64,000 nt of DNA from Herbidospora mongoliensis (GTDB taxonomy: Bacteria > Actinomycetota > Actinomycetes > Streptosporangiales > Streptosporangiaceae). The translations under genes and the position numbers were made by a program. The notes under the pieces are model-generated. The model was not told where the DNA came from. It saw nothing but the letters and a program-made list of their open reading frames with translations, and ran no database searches. Location: NCBI RefSeq assembly GCF_001570545.1, contig NZ_BBXD01000010.1, forward strand, positions 62,001-126,000, in the 5' to 3' direction. Position 1 is the first letter of the stretch; each line of letters starts with the position of its first letter. This document shows, piece by piece, positions 45,229-54,489 of the stretch.

Positions 45229-46258
45229 AGGAGTGTACGACGAACGTGACCGGATCACCTCCCGTGCGCCGGACCAATCCGCGCACCTCGAGTGTCCGCA
45301 GGTGCGCCGCGGCCTCCCCGGCGGCCATCCCGCGCAGCATCGGCGGCAGGTCCTCCCACCGCCGGTTCCAGGTCATCAGCGACGCGACGGTCCAGATCGT
45401 CAGCGGCCGATCGGCCTCGGCCATCGAGGCCACCAGCTTCGTCAGCTTCTCCTCGTGGTGCTCGACGATCTCCCCGGCGCGGGCGGCGACGTCGGTGAAC
45501 GTCCACTCGTGGGCGGGCAGGGCCTCCAGCGGACCGAAAGTGGCGATCTTGTCGAGCGAGGTCAGAAACTCACTGAGCGGGTCGATATCGGTGCGATCGT
45601 AGGGATACATCCCGATATGCGGAGTGATTCCCGGCAGGACGTGGTCACCCGTGAAGACCCGATCACCGTCTTCGAGATGGAGACAGATGTGCCCGGGGGA
45701 GTGCCCGGGGGTCCATACGGTGCGCAACCGCCGCCCCGGGATGTCGACGAGTTCCCGGTCGGCCAGGTGGATGTCGGGGATCGCCGGAGGAATGGGCGCG
45801 TCCATGATCGCTGCCGGCAGTTCCTCCGGTGACGCGCCCGCCCGGCGCAGCATGTCGGTCTGGATCCGGGGCCGGTCGTCCGAGGCGGCCATGTCGTGGA
45901 ACATCCGGACCATCTCGGCGTCGGCCTCGTGCATGGCGATCCACCCGCCGGAGGTCTCCTTGACCTGCCCGGCGAGCCCGGCGTGGTCGGGGTGGTAGTG
46001 GGTGACGACGACGCCGCGCAGATCCGACAGCGCGATGCCCGCCTGGCCCAGCCCGCTCTCCAGCGCCTCGAACGCCTCGGGGTGGTTCCACCCCGCGTCG
46101 ATCAGGACCGGCCCGGCGGGGGATTCGACGGCGTAGACGAGCGTGTACCCGAGTGGATTGCCCGGTATCGGCACCGGCACGCTCCACACCCCGTCGCCGA
46201 GATCAGTGACCTTCTGGGCACTGTAGGCACGCCGCGTCCGCACATCACGTTCAGTCAT
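45227..46258 (-). CDS. MBL-fold metallo-hydrolase (second paralogue)
   Basis: A 343-residue metallo-beta-lactamase-fold hydrolase with HYHPDHAG, TPGHSPGHICLH, TGDHVLPGITPH and LPAHEWTF. It is a full-length paralogue of the protein at 7448-8479, of identical length. The ATG at 46258 lies 10 bp from a perfect KstR2-form site, so it may hydrolyse a CoA thioester or lactone in sterol-ring breakdown. Substrate unknown. It is followed on the same strand by the fucose GntR gene, whose operator overlaps its stop codon. Confidence 0.87.
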   Translation of the reverse strand: MTERDVRTRRAYSAQKVTDLGDGVWSVPVPIPGNPLGYTLVYAVESPAGPVLIDAGWNHPEAFEALESGLGQAGIALSDLRGVVVTHYHPDHAGLAGQVKETSGGWIAMHEADAEMVRMFHDMAASDDRPRIQTDMLRRAGASPEELPAAIMDAPIPPAIPDIHLADRELVDIPGRRLRTVWTPGHSPGHICLHLEDGDRVFTGDHVLPGITPHIGMYPYDRTDIDPLSEFLTSLDKIATFGPLEALPAHEWTFTDVAARAGEIVEHHEEKLTKLVASMAEADRPLTIWTVASLMTWNRRWEDLPPMLRGMAAGEAAAHLRTLEVRGLVRRTGGDPVTFVVHS

Positions 46259-46267
46259 CCGGCCCCC

Positions 46268-46281
46268 ATCAAGCGCTTGCT
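46268..46281. promoter_or_regulatory. KstR2-type box upstream of the MBL hydrolase
   Basis: ATCAAGCGCTTGCT matches the published KstR2 motif AnCAAGnnCTTGnT at every fixed position and holds the perfect palindrome CAAGCGCTTG. KstR2 controls sterol C/D-ring catabolism in other actinobacteria. Confidence 0.65.
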
Positions 46282-46358
46282 ACCGCGACCATGGTGCCAA
46301 ACCCAGATGACCACCGCATTTCGCCCCCCACCTGACCCGTCGTCCCAGCGTGGTCGGG

Positions 46359-47498
<1,140 letters not shown>

Positions 47499-47529
47499 TC
47501 AGCCCGGGAAGGCGGCCGCGATCCATGTC

Positions 47530-48135
47530 TCAGGCGGGGAAGTCGGCCAGGAGTCGGGACGCCGCGATCTCGATGCGGTGCTGGATGTCCTCGTAGGTCC
47601 GCCGCCCCCGCAGCATCTCCAGCAGTTCCTGCACCCACACCGCCCCCAGCGACGCCGCCAGGATGGCCTGCTCCTCATCGGCCCGGACCTCCGGCAGCCC
47701 GGCCACCCGCAGCAGCAGCCCCGCCATCCGGTCGCCGAACGGCAGCTCGACGTCGGCCAGGATCAGGGCCCTGATCAGGGCGTCGGCCAGTTCGGGCTCG
47801 CGCATCAACCCCCGGGTCGCCCGCATCAGCACGTCGACCGCGCGGCCGTCGGGGGTGTGGGCGGCGGGTGGCCGGCGGGCGATGCTCGACTCCAGCATGT
47901 CGAGTTCCTCGCCCACCACGGCGACCACGAGGTCCATTTTCGAGGGGAAATAGCGATACAAGGTCCCCAGGGCCACGCCGGCGCGCTCGGCGACCGTGCG
48001 CATCTGCATCGCCTCGACACCGCCGCGGGAGGCCAGGGCCGCCGCCGCCTGGAGAATGCGCCTGCGTCGCTGGAGCTGGCTCTTGGTGCGCAGGCCCGGA
48101 CCTGAGCCGGGCGGGAGGTCCTGGACCGCTTCCAT
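47530..48135 (-). CDS. kstR: TetR-family regulator, KstR-like
   Basis: A 201-residue TetR regulator. The HTH part, RRRRILQAAAALASRGGVEA then MQMRTVAERAGVALGTLYRY FPSK, closely parallels KstR (AIASKGGYEAVQMRAVADRADVAVGTLYRYFPSK in Mycobacterium, from memory, in pieces). KstR represses steroid and cholesterol catabolic genes and is released by a steroid-CoA thioester. The core AACACGTT of a KstR-type box lies 3 bp upstream of its ATG, implying autoregulation. It sits between fadA5 and the chsE1-chsE2 operon, both with boxes. Confidence 0.87.
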   Translation of the reverse strand: MEAVQDLPPGSGPGLRTKSQLQRRRRILQAAAALASRGGVEAMQMRTVAERAGVALGTLYRYFPSKMDLVVAVVGEELDMLESSIARRPPAAHTPDGRAVDVLMRATRGLMREPELADALIRALILADVELPFGDRMAGLLLRVAGLPEVRADEEQAILAASLGAVWVQELLEMLRGRRTYEDIQHRIEIAASRLLADFPA

Positions 48136-48137
48136 GG

Positions 48138-48151
48138 CAGAACACGTTATC
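48138..48151. promoter_or_regulatory. KstR-type box, autoregulatory (weaker)
   Basis: CAGAACACGTTATC keeps the AACnnGTT core but lacks the outer T/A pair. It directly precedes the kstR-like ATG at 48135. Confidence 0.55.
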
Positions 48152-48207
48152 TGACCGCATCCCGCCCTGGCTGGTTACTCACCAGTCATGGGGCTGTGGA
48201 CACTTAC

Positions 48208-48221
48208 TAGAATCCGTTCTA
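48208..48221. promoter_or_regulatory. KstR-type box upstream of chsE1-chsE2
   Basis: TAGAATCCGTTCTA has perfect 5-bp arms (TAGAA/TTCTA) with one change (AAT for AAC) in the core. A TAACTT -10-like hexamer (48220-48225) overlaps its end, 6 nt before the GTG at 48232. Confidence 0.7.
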
Positions 48222-48231
48222 ACTTCGGTTG

Positions 48232-49239
48232 GTGGATTTCGATCTCGACGAGCCGCAACGTGAGTTGCGCACCCTCGCGGCCGGGTTGCTCGACAAGGAG
48301 ACCGACCCGCAGGCCCATGAGAGGACCGGCGAGCCCTACGACGCGCGCCTGTGGGCCACGATGGCCCGCGCGGGCCTGATCGGGGCCTGCCTGCCCGAGG
48401 AGTCGGGCGGGCCGATCGAGATGGCGGTGGTCCTGCGCGAGGTGGGGGCGCACGTGGCCCCCGTACCGATGCTTCCCGCGCTGGTCACGGGGCTGATCAT
48501 CGGGCGTCACGGCTCGGCGGCGCAGCGGGCCCGGCTGGCGGCCGTGGCGGAGGGCGGGGTGCCGTTCACGTATGCGGTCAAAGGCGAGGTCACCGTCGCG
48601 AACGGCCGTCTCAGCGGGCGCAAGACCCAGGTTCCCTACGCCGAACAGGCCGCGGCGGTTTTGGTGGCGGTCGGCGGCGACGTGTATGTCGTCGAACCTC
48701 AGGCGACAGCCGTACAGAGAACTCCGACGGCCACCGGCGAACCGGCCGGCGCGATCACCCTCGACGACGCGCCCGGCGAGCTGATCGCCGGAGCGGCCCA
48801 CGAGCTCGGTCTCCTGGTACGCGCCGGGCTGACGGCCACCGCCTCGGGTGTCCTGGCCCAAGCGCTCAAGATCACCACGGACCACATCAGGACCCGCCGC
48901 CAGTTCGGCCGCGCCCTGGCCGAGTTCCAGGCCGTCACCATGCAGATCGCCGACGTCTACATCGCCACCAGGATCCTCGACGCCGCCGTCTGGTCGAGTG
49001 TGTTCCGGCTCGCCCGCGGCCTCGACGCCGACCGCGACCTGGCCATCGCGGCCCTGCACACCGCCGACTCGGCCCTGAGGGCGCTCTACACCTGCCAGCA
49101 CCTGCACGGCGGCCTGGGAGTCGACGTCTCGTATCCGCTGCACCGCTACTTCGCCTGGGGCAAGCACGCCGCGCACATCCTTGGCGGCGCCGAGGCGCAG
49201 CTCGACCTGATCGGGGAGCTGGAATGTTCGTGGAACTGA
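48232..49239 (+). CDS. chsE1: Acyl-CoA dehydrogenase subunit, ChsE1/FadE28-like
   Basis: A 335-residue member of the short, half-active acyl-CoA dehydrogenase type that pairs with a second subunit in the alpha2beta2 steroid enzyme (FadE28-FadE29). VDFDLDEPQRELRTLAAGLL starts it; HIRTRRQFGRALAEFQAVTMQIADVYIATR is the FAD-side segment and QHLHGGLGVDVSYPLHRYF the C-terminal signature. It is shorter than full acyl-CoA dehydrogenases, as FadE28 is. The GTG at 48232 lacks a ribosome site and is probably leaderless (TTG at 48229 possible). It overlaps the next gene by 16 nt. Role: dehydrogenation of the C22 steroid propionyl-CoA. Confidence 0.87.
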   Translation: MDFDLDEPQRELRTLAAGLLDKETDPQAHERTGEPYDARLWATMARAGLIGACLPEESGGPIEMAVVLREVGAHVAPVPMLPALVTGLIIGRHGSAAQRARLAAVAEGGVPFTYAVKGEVTVANGRLSGRKTQVPYAEQAAAVLVAVGGDVYVVEPQATAVQRTPTATGEPAGAITLDDAPGELIAGAAHELGLLVRAGLTATASGVLAQALKITTDHIRTRRQFGRALAEFQAVTMQIADVYIATRILDAAVWSSVFRLARGLDADRDLAIAALHTADSALRALYTCQHLHGGLGVDVSYPLHRYFAWGKHAAHILGGAEAQLDLIGELECSWN

Positions 49240-50378
49240 CCGACGCCCAACGTGCGCTGCGCGACGAACTGCGCGACTACTTCGCCACCTGCCTGACGCC
49301 GGCCCAGCGCGCCGACATCGCCGCCGACCCGTTCGGCGTCGCCTACATGGACCACTGCCGCCGCCTCGGCCAGGCCGGCCTGCTCGGCCTGGGCTGGCCG
49401 GAGGAGTACGGCGGCCGGGGCTACGGCCCGCTGGAGCAGCAGATCTTCGCCAACGAGGTCGCCCGCGCCGAGGTCCCCTATCCGATCATCACGCTGCAGA
49501 CCGTCGGCCCCACGCTGATGCAGTACGGCACCCCGGAGCAGAGGGCCCACTTCCTCCCGCGCATCCTGGCGGGCGAGTGCCATTTCGCCATCGGCTACAG
49601 CGAACCGGGCGCCGGTACCGACCTGGCCTCCCTGACGACGACGGCCGTCCGCGACGGCGACCACTACGTCGTCAACGGCCAGAAGATCTTCACCTCTGGC
49701 GCCCATCACGCCGACCACATCTGGCTCGCCGCCCGCACCGACCAGGACGCGAAGAAGCACCGCGGCATCACCATGATGATCGTCGACGCGAAGGACCCGG
49801 GCTTCTCGTGGACGCCCATCATCACCATGGACGGCCGCCACCACACCAACAGCACCTACTTCACCGACGTCCGGGTCCCGGCCGACATGGTCGTCGGCGA
49901 GGTCGGCAAGGGCTGGGACCTGATCGTCAACCAGCTCAACCACGAACGCGTGACCCTCGGCCCGGCCGGCAACATCGCCCACACCTACGACCGCTTCAAG
50001 GCCTGGGCCCATCAGTCGGGAGCGATCGCCGAGCCGGCCGTCAGAAGAGCACTGGGTTCCGTGTACGCCGCCTTCCGGACCAACGAACTCCTCAACTGGC
50101 AGGTCGCCGCCACCATGGACCTCGGCTGGCTGGCCGCCCCCGACGCCTCCGCCACCAAGATCTACGGCTCCGAACGCATGCAGGACGTCGGCCGCGTCGT
50201 CGGCGAGACCCTGGCCCGCTTCGGCGACCCGGCCGACGAGGCGACCCGCGACCTGATGGAACGCGTCGACCGAGGTGTGAAGGGCGCCCTGGTTCTGACC
50301 TTCGGCGGCGGCGTCAACGAGGTCCAGCGCGAACTCATCGCCCTCCTCGGCCTCCAGCTCCCGAGACCACCCCGCTGA
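49224..50378 (+). CDS. chsE2: Acyl-CoA dehydrogenase subunit, ChsE2/FadE29-like
   Basis: A 384-residue acyl-CoA dehydrogenase: LLGLGWPEEYGGRG, FAIGYSEPGAGTDLASL (FAD-binding and substrate), VVNGQKIFTSGAHHADHIWLAARTD, NQLNHERVTLGP and TKIYGSERMQDVGRVVG. Length and sequence style match FadE29, the partner of FadE28. Together they introduce the 2,3 double bond in the steroid side-chain CoA ester. GGGGAGCTGG precedes the ATG. In mycobacteria chsH2, chsH1 and ltp2 follow; here the chsH2 region is broken (see 50385-50698). Confidence 0.9.
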   Translation: MFVELTDAQRALRDELRDYFATCLTPAQRADIAADPFGVAYMDHCRRLGQAGLLGLGWPEEYGGRGYGPLEQQIFANEVARAEVPYPIITLQTVGPTLMQYGTPEQRAHFLPRILAGECHFAIGYSEPGAGTDLASLTTTAVRDGDHYVVNGQKIFTSGAHHADHIWLAARTDQDAKKHRGITMMIVDAKDPGFSWTPIITMDGRHHTNSTYFTDVRVPADMVVGEVGKGWDLIVNQLNHERVTLGPAGNIAHTYDRFKAWAHQSGAIAEPAVRRALGSVYAAFRTNELLNWQVAATMDLGWLAAPDASATKIYGSERMQDVGRVVGETLARFGDPADEATRDLMERVDRGVKGALVLTFGGGVNEVQRELIALLGLQLPRPPR

Positions 50379-50384
50379 GCTCGG

Positions 50385-50698
50385 ATGGACCGCCTCCAGG
50401 AGCAAAAAAGACATACCGCACCTCCTGCGGCCTCGAAGGATGCCGATGTTGCGCCTTTGAGGGGGAAAACCTCCACCCGGTGAACCCCGACCCCAACCGC
50501 CGCGCCAACCGACCAACCGGGACAGCCGGTGCATCTGGGAGGGTTCAACCTGCGGAGAGCTTCCGGGTCCTGCGGTGCGGCGGACCCGGAGCGCTGCGAC
50601 AGTCCGCCCAGACCCGGTCCGCCCGGCGTGCCGTCCTTCAACGGTCCCACGCCGCGGCGACCGGCGTAGGGGCTTCCAACCGACACCGGGAGCCGTGA
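50385..50698 (+). pseudogene. Probable remnant of chsH2 (MaoC/DUF35 hydratase subunit)
   Basis: The 320 bp between chsE2 and the ChsH1-like gene hold no intact frame on the coding strand. An ATG at 50385 reads MDRLQEQKRHTAPP and stops after 32 codons. Further on, one frame gives FRVLRCGGPGALRQSAQTRS and the next frame RCDSPPRPGPPGVPSFNG. Together these resemble the DUF35 zinc-ribbon text of ChsH2 (RCGxCGxLRxPPRPxCPxC) with frame changes and lost Cys. ChsH2 is expected exactly here and should be over 300 codons, so most of the gene would be deleted. The call rests on position and weak similarity. Confidence 0.4.
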
Positions 50699-51166
50699 AT
50701 GCGAACCCTGAACATCCCCAGGCGCGGCACACAGTTCCCGGTCCCCTGCCGCCCCGTCCTGCGGAGCGGTGACCCGTGGGGCGGTGAGAGGTGGACCCCG
50801 GACATCCGGGTCGGCACCGAGCTCCCGCGGCTGGACCTCCCGCTCAACTCGGGCCGGATCCTCTCGGCGGCCCTGACCACCCGCGAACTTCCCCGGGCAC
50901 ACCACGGCTCCGCGATCGCCGCCGACGTCCAGCTCACCCTGCTCACCACGATGACCCTCATCGAGAGCTACGTGACCGACTGGGCCGGCCCGGACGCCTT
51001 CCTCCGCGGCATGAACGTCAAGCTCGGCCGGCCCGCCCACGCGGGCGGCACCCTCACCCTCACCGGCACCGTGACGAGCAGCACCCCCGAGGTCATCGCC
51101 GTCGAGGTGCGCGCCCGATCAGCCGAGGGCACCCACGCCACCGGAAGAGTCCGCCTCTTCTGGTAA
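50699..51166 (+). CDS. chsH1: MaoC-like hydratase, ChsH1-like, altered active site
   Basis: A 155-residue frame. Residues ~35-155 match ChsH1 (Rv3541c): TELPRLDLPLNSGRILSAAL, then LIESYVTDWAGPDAFLRGMNVKLGRPAHAG and GTLTLTGTVTSS. ChsH1 has the catalytic pair Asp29/His34 in TRDFQDVHHD; here the text is TRELPRAHHGSA, so Asp is replaced by Glu and the following loop is about 5 residues shorter. The first ~35 residues do not look like ChsH1 and may come from upstream DNA joined by a deletion; there is no other in-frame start. It is either a decayed gene or a diverged hydratase. A terminator follows. Confidence 0.6.
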   Translation: MRTLNIPRRGTQFPVPCRPVLRSGDPWGGERWTPDIRVGTELPRLDLPLNSGRILSAALTTRELPRAHHGSAIAADVQLTLLTTMTLIESYVTDWAGPDAFLRGMNVKLGRPAHAGGTLTLTGTVTSSTPEVIAVEVRARSAEGTHATGRVRLFW

Positions 51167-51183
51167 CCCAGGCTCAGGAACCA

Positions 51184-51214
51184 AAATGCGCGCCCCGGAT
51201 CGGGACGCGCATTT
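51184..51214. terminator. Bidirectional terminator
   Basis: AAATGCGCG (51184-51192) pairs with CGCGCATTT (51206-51214) and the loop can extend pairing through CCCG/CGGG; CGTTTT follows. It lies between the convergent ChsH1-like and sigma-like genes. Confidence 0.85.
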
Positions 51215-51230
51215 CGTTTTCACCGGGGCC

Positions 51231-52688
51231 TCACACCAGCAGGGGCATCGAGAAGAAGACCGCCAGGGCGATGGCCAGGCAGATCAGGAACCCGATCAGC
51301 TCCCAGGCCCAGTCGTGGTGCTTCTCCTGCGCCTTCATGCGCGGCGCGCGCCGCCCCGAGTGGGTGCGGACCGACATCGGCTCGTAGAGATCGACCGGCT
51401 CCTCGGCCGGGGCGCCCGTCTGCACCGCCCGGACCAGCGCGCTCTCCGGCCCGCCGATCGTCGTCGAGCCCTGCGGCATGTCCTCGTCGTCGACGACGAC
51501 GGGCTTGGCGAAGACCAGCCGGTCGGAGGGGAGCAGGTCGGGCATCGTGGTCTCGCCCGGCGACTCCGGCTCCGCCCGGAGAAGGTCGGCCGCCGGAAGC
51601 GCATCAGCCGAAGGTTCGGGCTCGACCGGCTCGGCCTCGGGTGACACCGCGTCTGGTGACACCACATCTGGAGACACCGTCTCGGGTGATGGCGTCTCGC
51701 TGGTGAAGGCGTCGAACGACTCCATCTTCGAGAACGCCGCGAGCTGGTCTTCGACGACGGCCTCGACCGCCTCCACCGTCTCCGGCGGTGCGGGCGCCAC
51801 CTCCGGATCGACCGGGGTGGGCACGCTCATGCGCTTCTTGGGCGGCCCGTTGCCGATGTTCTTCAGGATCGAGCCGCGCAGGCGGGGCATCGGCTGGGTG
51901 AGGGCCTCGTGCCTGCGGCGGCGGTCGGCGACCTTCGTGGGGTTGGTCAGGTCGTCGAGCGGGACGACCGTCGTGTTGGTCGCCGGGTCGGTCTCGGTCG
52001 CCAGCGGCAGCGGCCACGACGGGGCGGTGGGCCAGAGTTTGCGGACCGGCAGCGAGGTCTTCCGGGGGGCCGGCAGGGCCGCCTCGTAAGGGAGCGCCGC
52101 CTGGATGCGGCGGAGCACGTCGTGGGGCGGCTCGCGCCAGGGGAGCCGGGCCAGCACGTCTTCGAGGGGGGCGACCCCGATGGCGTCGTACACCTCTTCG
52201 ACGTCGCGGGCCACGAACGGCGCGGTGCGTGCCGCGGTGACGGCGGTGGTCATGGTCTGGCCGAAGCGGTGGCGCGCGCTGACGGCCAGCTCCTCGGCGG
52301 TGTCGGTGGCGACTTCCAGGACTAAGGCGAGTTCGGCCGTGGTGAGCCCGCAGTGGGCCGACAGCATGAGAACTTCGCGCTGGTGGGGGCGGATGTCGCG
52401 GAAAACGCGTTCGATGAGCGCGGTCGCCGGGTCGGCGATGGAGTCGACGGCGGGCATCGCGTAGCTGACGTCACGGCGGTAGATCTCGCGCCGGGCGAGG
52501 GAGAAGAGCGCCGCGCGCGGCGGGTCCGTCGGCGGAACGCCCGTGAGCACGGCGACCAGGGCGTCGGCGGCCGAGGCCGTCTCACCCAGCTGGTCGTGGC
52601 AGTAGGCGAACAGCCCGGCGGCGTGACGCTCGTAGAGCTCTGCGATCAGGTCGCTCCTGGAACGCTGACCCGTGAGCGGTGTTGTCAC
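51231..52688 (-). CDS. Sigma-factor-like protein with C-terminal membrane anchor
   Basis: About 485 residues. The N-terminal ~160 residues resemble an ECF sigma factor: SDLIAELYERHAAGLFAYCHD (region 2 start) and IRPHQREVLMLSAHCGLTTAELALVLEVATDTAEELAVSARHRF (region 4 HTH). A long Pro/Glu/Ser-rich central region follows, including VSPD-type repeats (SPETVSPDVVSPDAVSPEA). The end is one membrane helix, WELIGFLICLAIALAVFFSM, preceded by basic residues. Region 2's -10 helix is poorly conserved, so it may bind DNA or sense rather than act as a true sigma. The GTG at 52688, with AGGGGT upstream, is preferred over the TTG at 52730. No partner gene is adjacent. Confidence 0.75.
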   Translation of the reverse strand: MTTPLTGQRSRSDLIAELYERHAAGLFAYCHDQLGETASAADALVAVLTGVPPTDPPRAALFSLARREIYRRDVSYAMPAVDSIADPATALIERVFRDIRPHQREVLMLSAHCGLTTAELALVLEVATDTAEELAVSARHRFGQTMTTAVTAARTAPFVARDVEEVYDAIGVAPLEDVLARLPWREPPHDVLRRIQAALPYEAALPAPRKTSLPVRKLWPTAPSWPLPLATETDPATNTTVVPLDDLTNPTKVADRRRRHEALTQPMPRLRGSILKNIGNGPPKKRMSVPTPVDPEVAPAPPETVEAVEAVVEDQLAAFSKMESFDAFTSETPSPETVSPDVVSPDAVSPEAEPVEPEPSADALPAADLLRAEPESPGETTMPDLLPSDRLVFAKPVVVDDEDMPQGSTTIGGPESALVRAVQTGAPAEEPVDLYEPMSVRTHSGRRAPRMKAQEKHHDWAWELIGFLICLAIALAVFFSMPLLV

Positions 52689-52877
52689 GGCCGGTACCCC
52701 TGGTGTTGAAGTGGAGGGATCGTACGTCAATCATGCCGCCACAGAGGCCTGGAGCGCACTAATTAGTGGGCTTTTGATTCATATTCTTCTGGGCAGTAAG
52801 CATTGATCATTTTCGGAATGTAACAAAGCCCTCGTAGGCTGCCTTCGGAGATCAACACCCCTGGACAGAGGTCGCCA

Positions 52878-53831
52878 GTGATCACATTTGACGGCGTCAC
52901 GAAACGATACGCCGACGGGACGGTCGCGGTCGACGACCTCTCCCTGGAGGTGCCGACCGGCGCGATCACGGTCTTCGTCGGCCCTTCGGGCTGCGGGAAG
53001 ACCACATCGCTCCGCATGATCAACCGGATGATCGACCCGAGTCAGGGCCGCATCCTCCTCGACGGGAAGGACGTCACCGGCGTCGACCCGGCGACCCTGC
53101 GCAGAGGCATCGGATACGTCATCCAGCAGGCCGGACTGTTTCCGCACCGCCGCATCGTCGACAACATCGCGACGGTGCCGCTTCTGCTCGGCTGGGACAA
53201 GAAGAAGGCCCGCGACCGCGCGATGGAGCTGATGGAGCGCGTCGGGCTCGACCCCAAGCTGGCCCGCCGCTACCCGTTCCAGCTCTCCGGCGGCCAGCAG
53301 CAGCGCGTCGGGGTGGCCCGCGCGCTGGCCGCCGACCCGCCGGTGCTGCTGATGGACGAGCCCTTCAGCGCCGTCGACCCGATCGTGCGCACCTCGTTGC
53401 AGGAAGAACTGCTCAGGCTGCAGGACGAACTGCACAAGACGATCGTGTTCGTCACCCACGACATCGACGAGGCGGTCAAGCTCGGCGACACCGTCGCGGT
53501 GCTGCGGGTGGGCGGCAAGCTCGCCCAGATCGCCGCGCCGGCCGAACTGCTGAGCGCTCCGGCCGACGACTTCGTGCGCGAGTTCCTGGGCCGCGATCGG
53601 GGGATCCGGCGGCTCGGCTTCGTACCGAGCGGGACTCTGACGCTCGAACCGGCGCCCGAGGGCGTGACCGCACAGGGCCACGGCACCTTCAACCCGGCGA
53701 AAGACTCGCTGCGGGCCGCGCTCGACGCGTCGCTGCTGTCGCCCGACGGGCTCGCGGTGGCCGTCGACGACGACGGGCGGGTGCTCGGGGTGGTCGGTCA
53801 GGCCGCGCTCGTGGGGGCGGCCCGTGGATGA
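52878..53831 (+). CDS. Osmoprotectant/glycine-betaine ABC transporter ATPase (ProV/OpuCA type)
   Basis: A 317-residue ATPase: Walker A GPSGCGKTTSLRMIN, signature LSGGQQQRVGVARAL, Walker B VLLMDEPFSAVDP and FVTHDIDEAVKLGD. IGYVIQQAGLFPHRRIVDNIATVP is typical of the OpuC/ProV group. The C-terminal ~70 residues hold a single CBS-like stretch (DGLAVAVDDDGRVLGVV), the ionic-strength-sensing region of OpuA-type transporters. The GTG follows AGAGGT. It overlaps the first permease by 8 nt. Confidence 0.92.
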   Translation: MITFDGVTKRYADGTVAVDDLSLEVPTGAITVFVGPSGCGKTTSLRMINRMIDPSQGRILLDGKDVTGVDPATLRRGIGYVIQQAGLFPHRRIVDNIATVPLLLGWDKKKARDRAMELMERVGLDPKLARRYPFQLSGGQQQRVGVARALAADPPVLLMDEPFSAVDPIVRTSLQEELLRLQDELHKTIVFVTHDIDEAVKLGDTVAVLRVGGKLAQIAAPAELLSAPADDFVREFLGRDRGIRRLGFVPSGTLTLEPAPEGVTAQGHGTFNPAKDSLRAALDASLLSPDGLAVAVDDDGRVLGVVGQAALVGAARG

Positions 53832-54489
53832 GCCACTCGTCCGCTGGGACTGGATCGCCCGCAACTGGGACAACGGTGGCCCCACCTCGGTGAAGGTGCT
53901 GCTGGAGAACCACATCGTGATGGCGTTCGTGCCCGTGGTCGTCGGGCTGCTCATCGCGATCCCGCTCGGCCTCGCCTGCGCCCGCTACCGGTGGCTCTAC
54001 CAGCCGACCGTGGGAATCATGAACATCGTCTACTCGCTGCCGTCGCTGGCCCTGTTCTCGATCCTGCTGTCGGTCACGGGCCTCACCCAGACGACCGTCA
54101 TCATCCCGCTGACCCTGTTCTCGCTCGCGGTGCTCATCCCGGCCGTGGTCGACGGCATGAAGTCGGTTCCCGACCACGTACGCCAGTCGGCCGTCGCCAT
54201 GGGCTTCCAGCCCTACAAACGGCTGATGAAGGTCGAACTGCCGATCGCGGTCCCGGTCGTCCTGGCCGGGCTCCGGGTCGCGGCCGTGTCGAGCATCTCG
54301 CTGGTCAGCGTGGGCGCGCTGATCGGGCAGGGCGGTCTCGGCTACCTGTTCATCGACGGCTGGCAGCGGCAGTTCTACACCCCGATCGTCGTCGGCATCG
54401 TGCTCGTGGTCGCGCTGGCCCTGGTCGCCGACTTCGTCATCATCGTGGCCCAGCGACTGCTCACTCCTTGGGCGAGGAGGTCGGCGTGA
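53824..54489 (+). CDS. Osmoprotectant ABC transporter permease 1
   Basis: A 221-residue permease of the OpuCB/ProW type with about six membrane helices. MNIVYSLPSLALFSILLSVTG and the EAA-like loop DHVRQSAVAMGFQPYKRLMKVELPIAVPVVLAGLR are clear, with ISLVSVGALIGQGGLGYLF after it. Overlaps the ATPase and the second permease (GTGA), so all are made together. Confidence 0.92.
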   Translation: MDEPLVRWDWIARNWDNGGPTSVKVLLENHIVMAFVPVVVGLLIAIPLGLACARYRWLYQPTVGIMNIVYSLPSLALFSILLSVTGLTQTTVIIPLTLFSLAVLIPAVVDGMKSVPDHVRQSAVAMGFQPYKRLMKVELPIAVPVVLAGLRVAAVSSISLVSVGALIGQGGLGYLFIDGWQRQFYTPIVVGIVLVVALALVADFVIIVAQRLLTPWARRSA

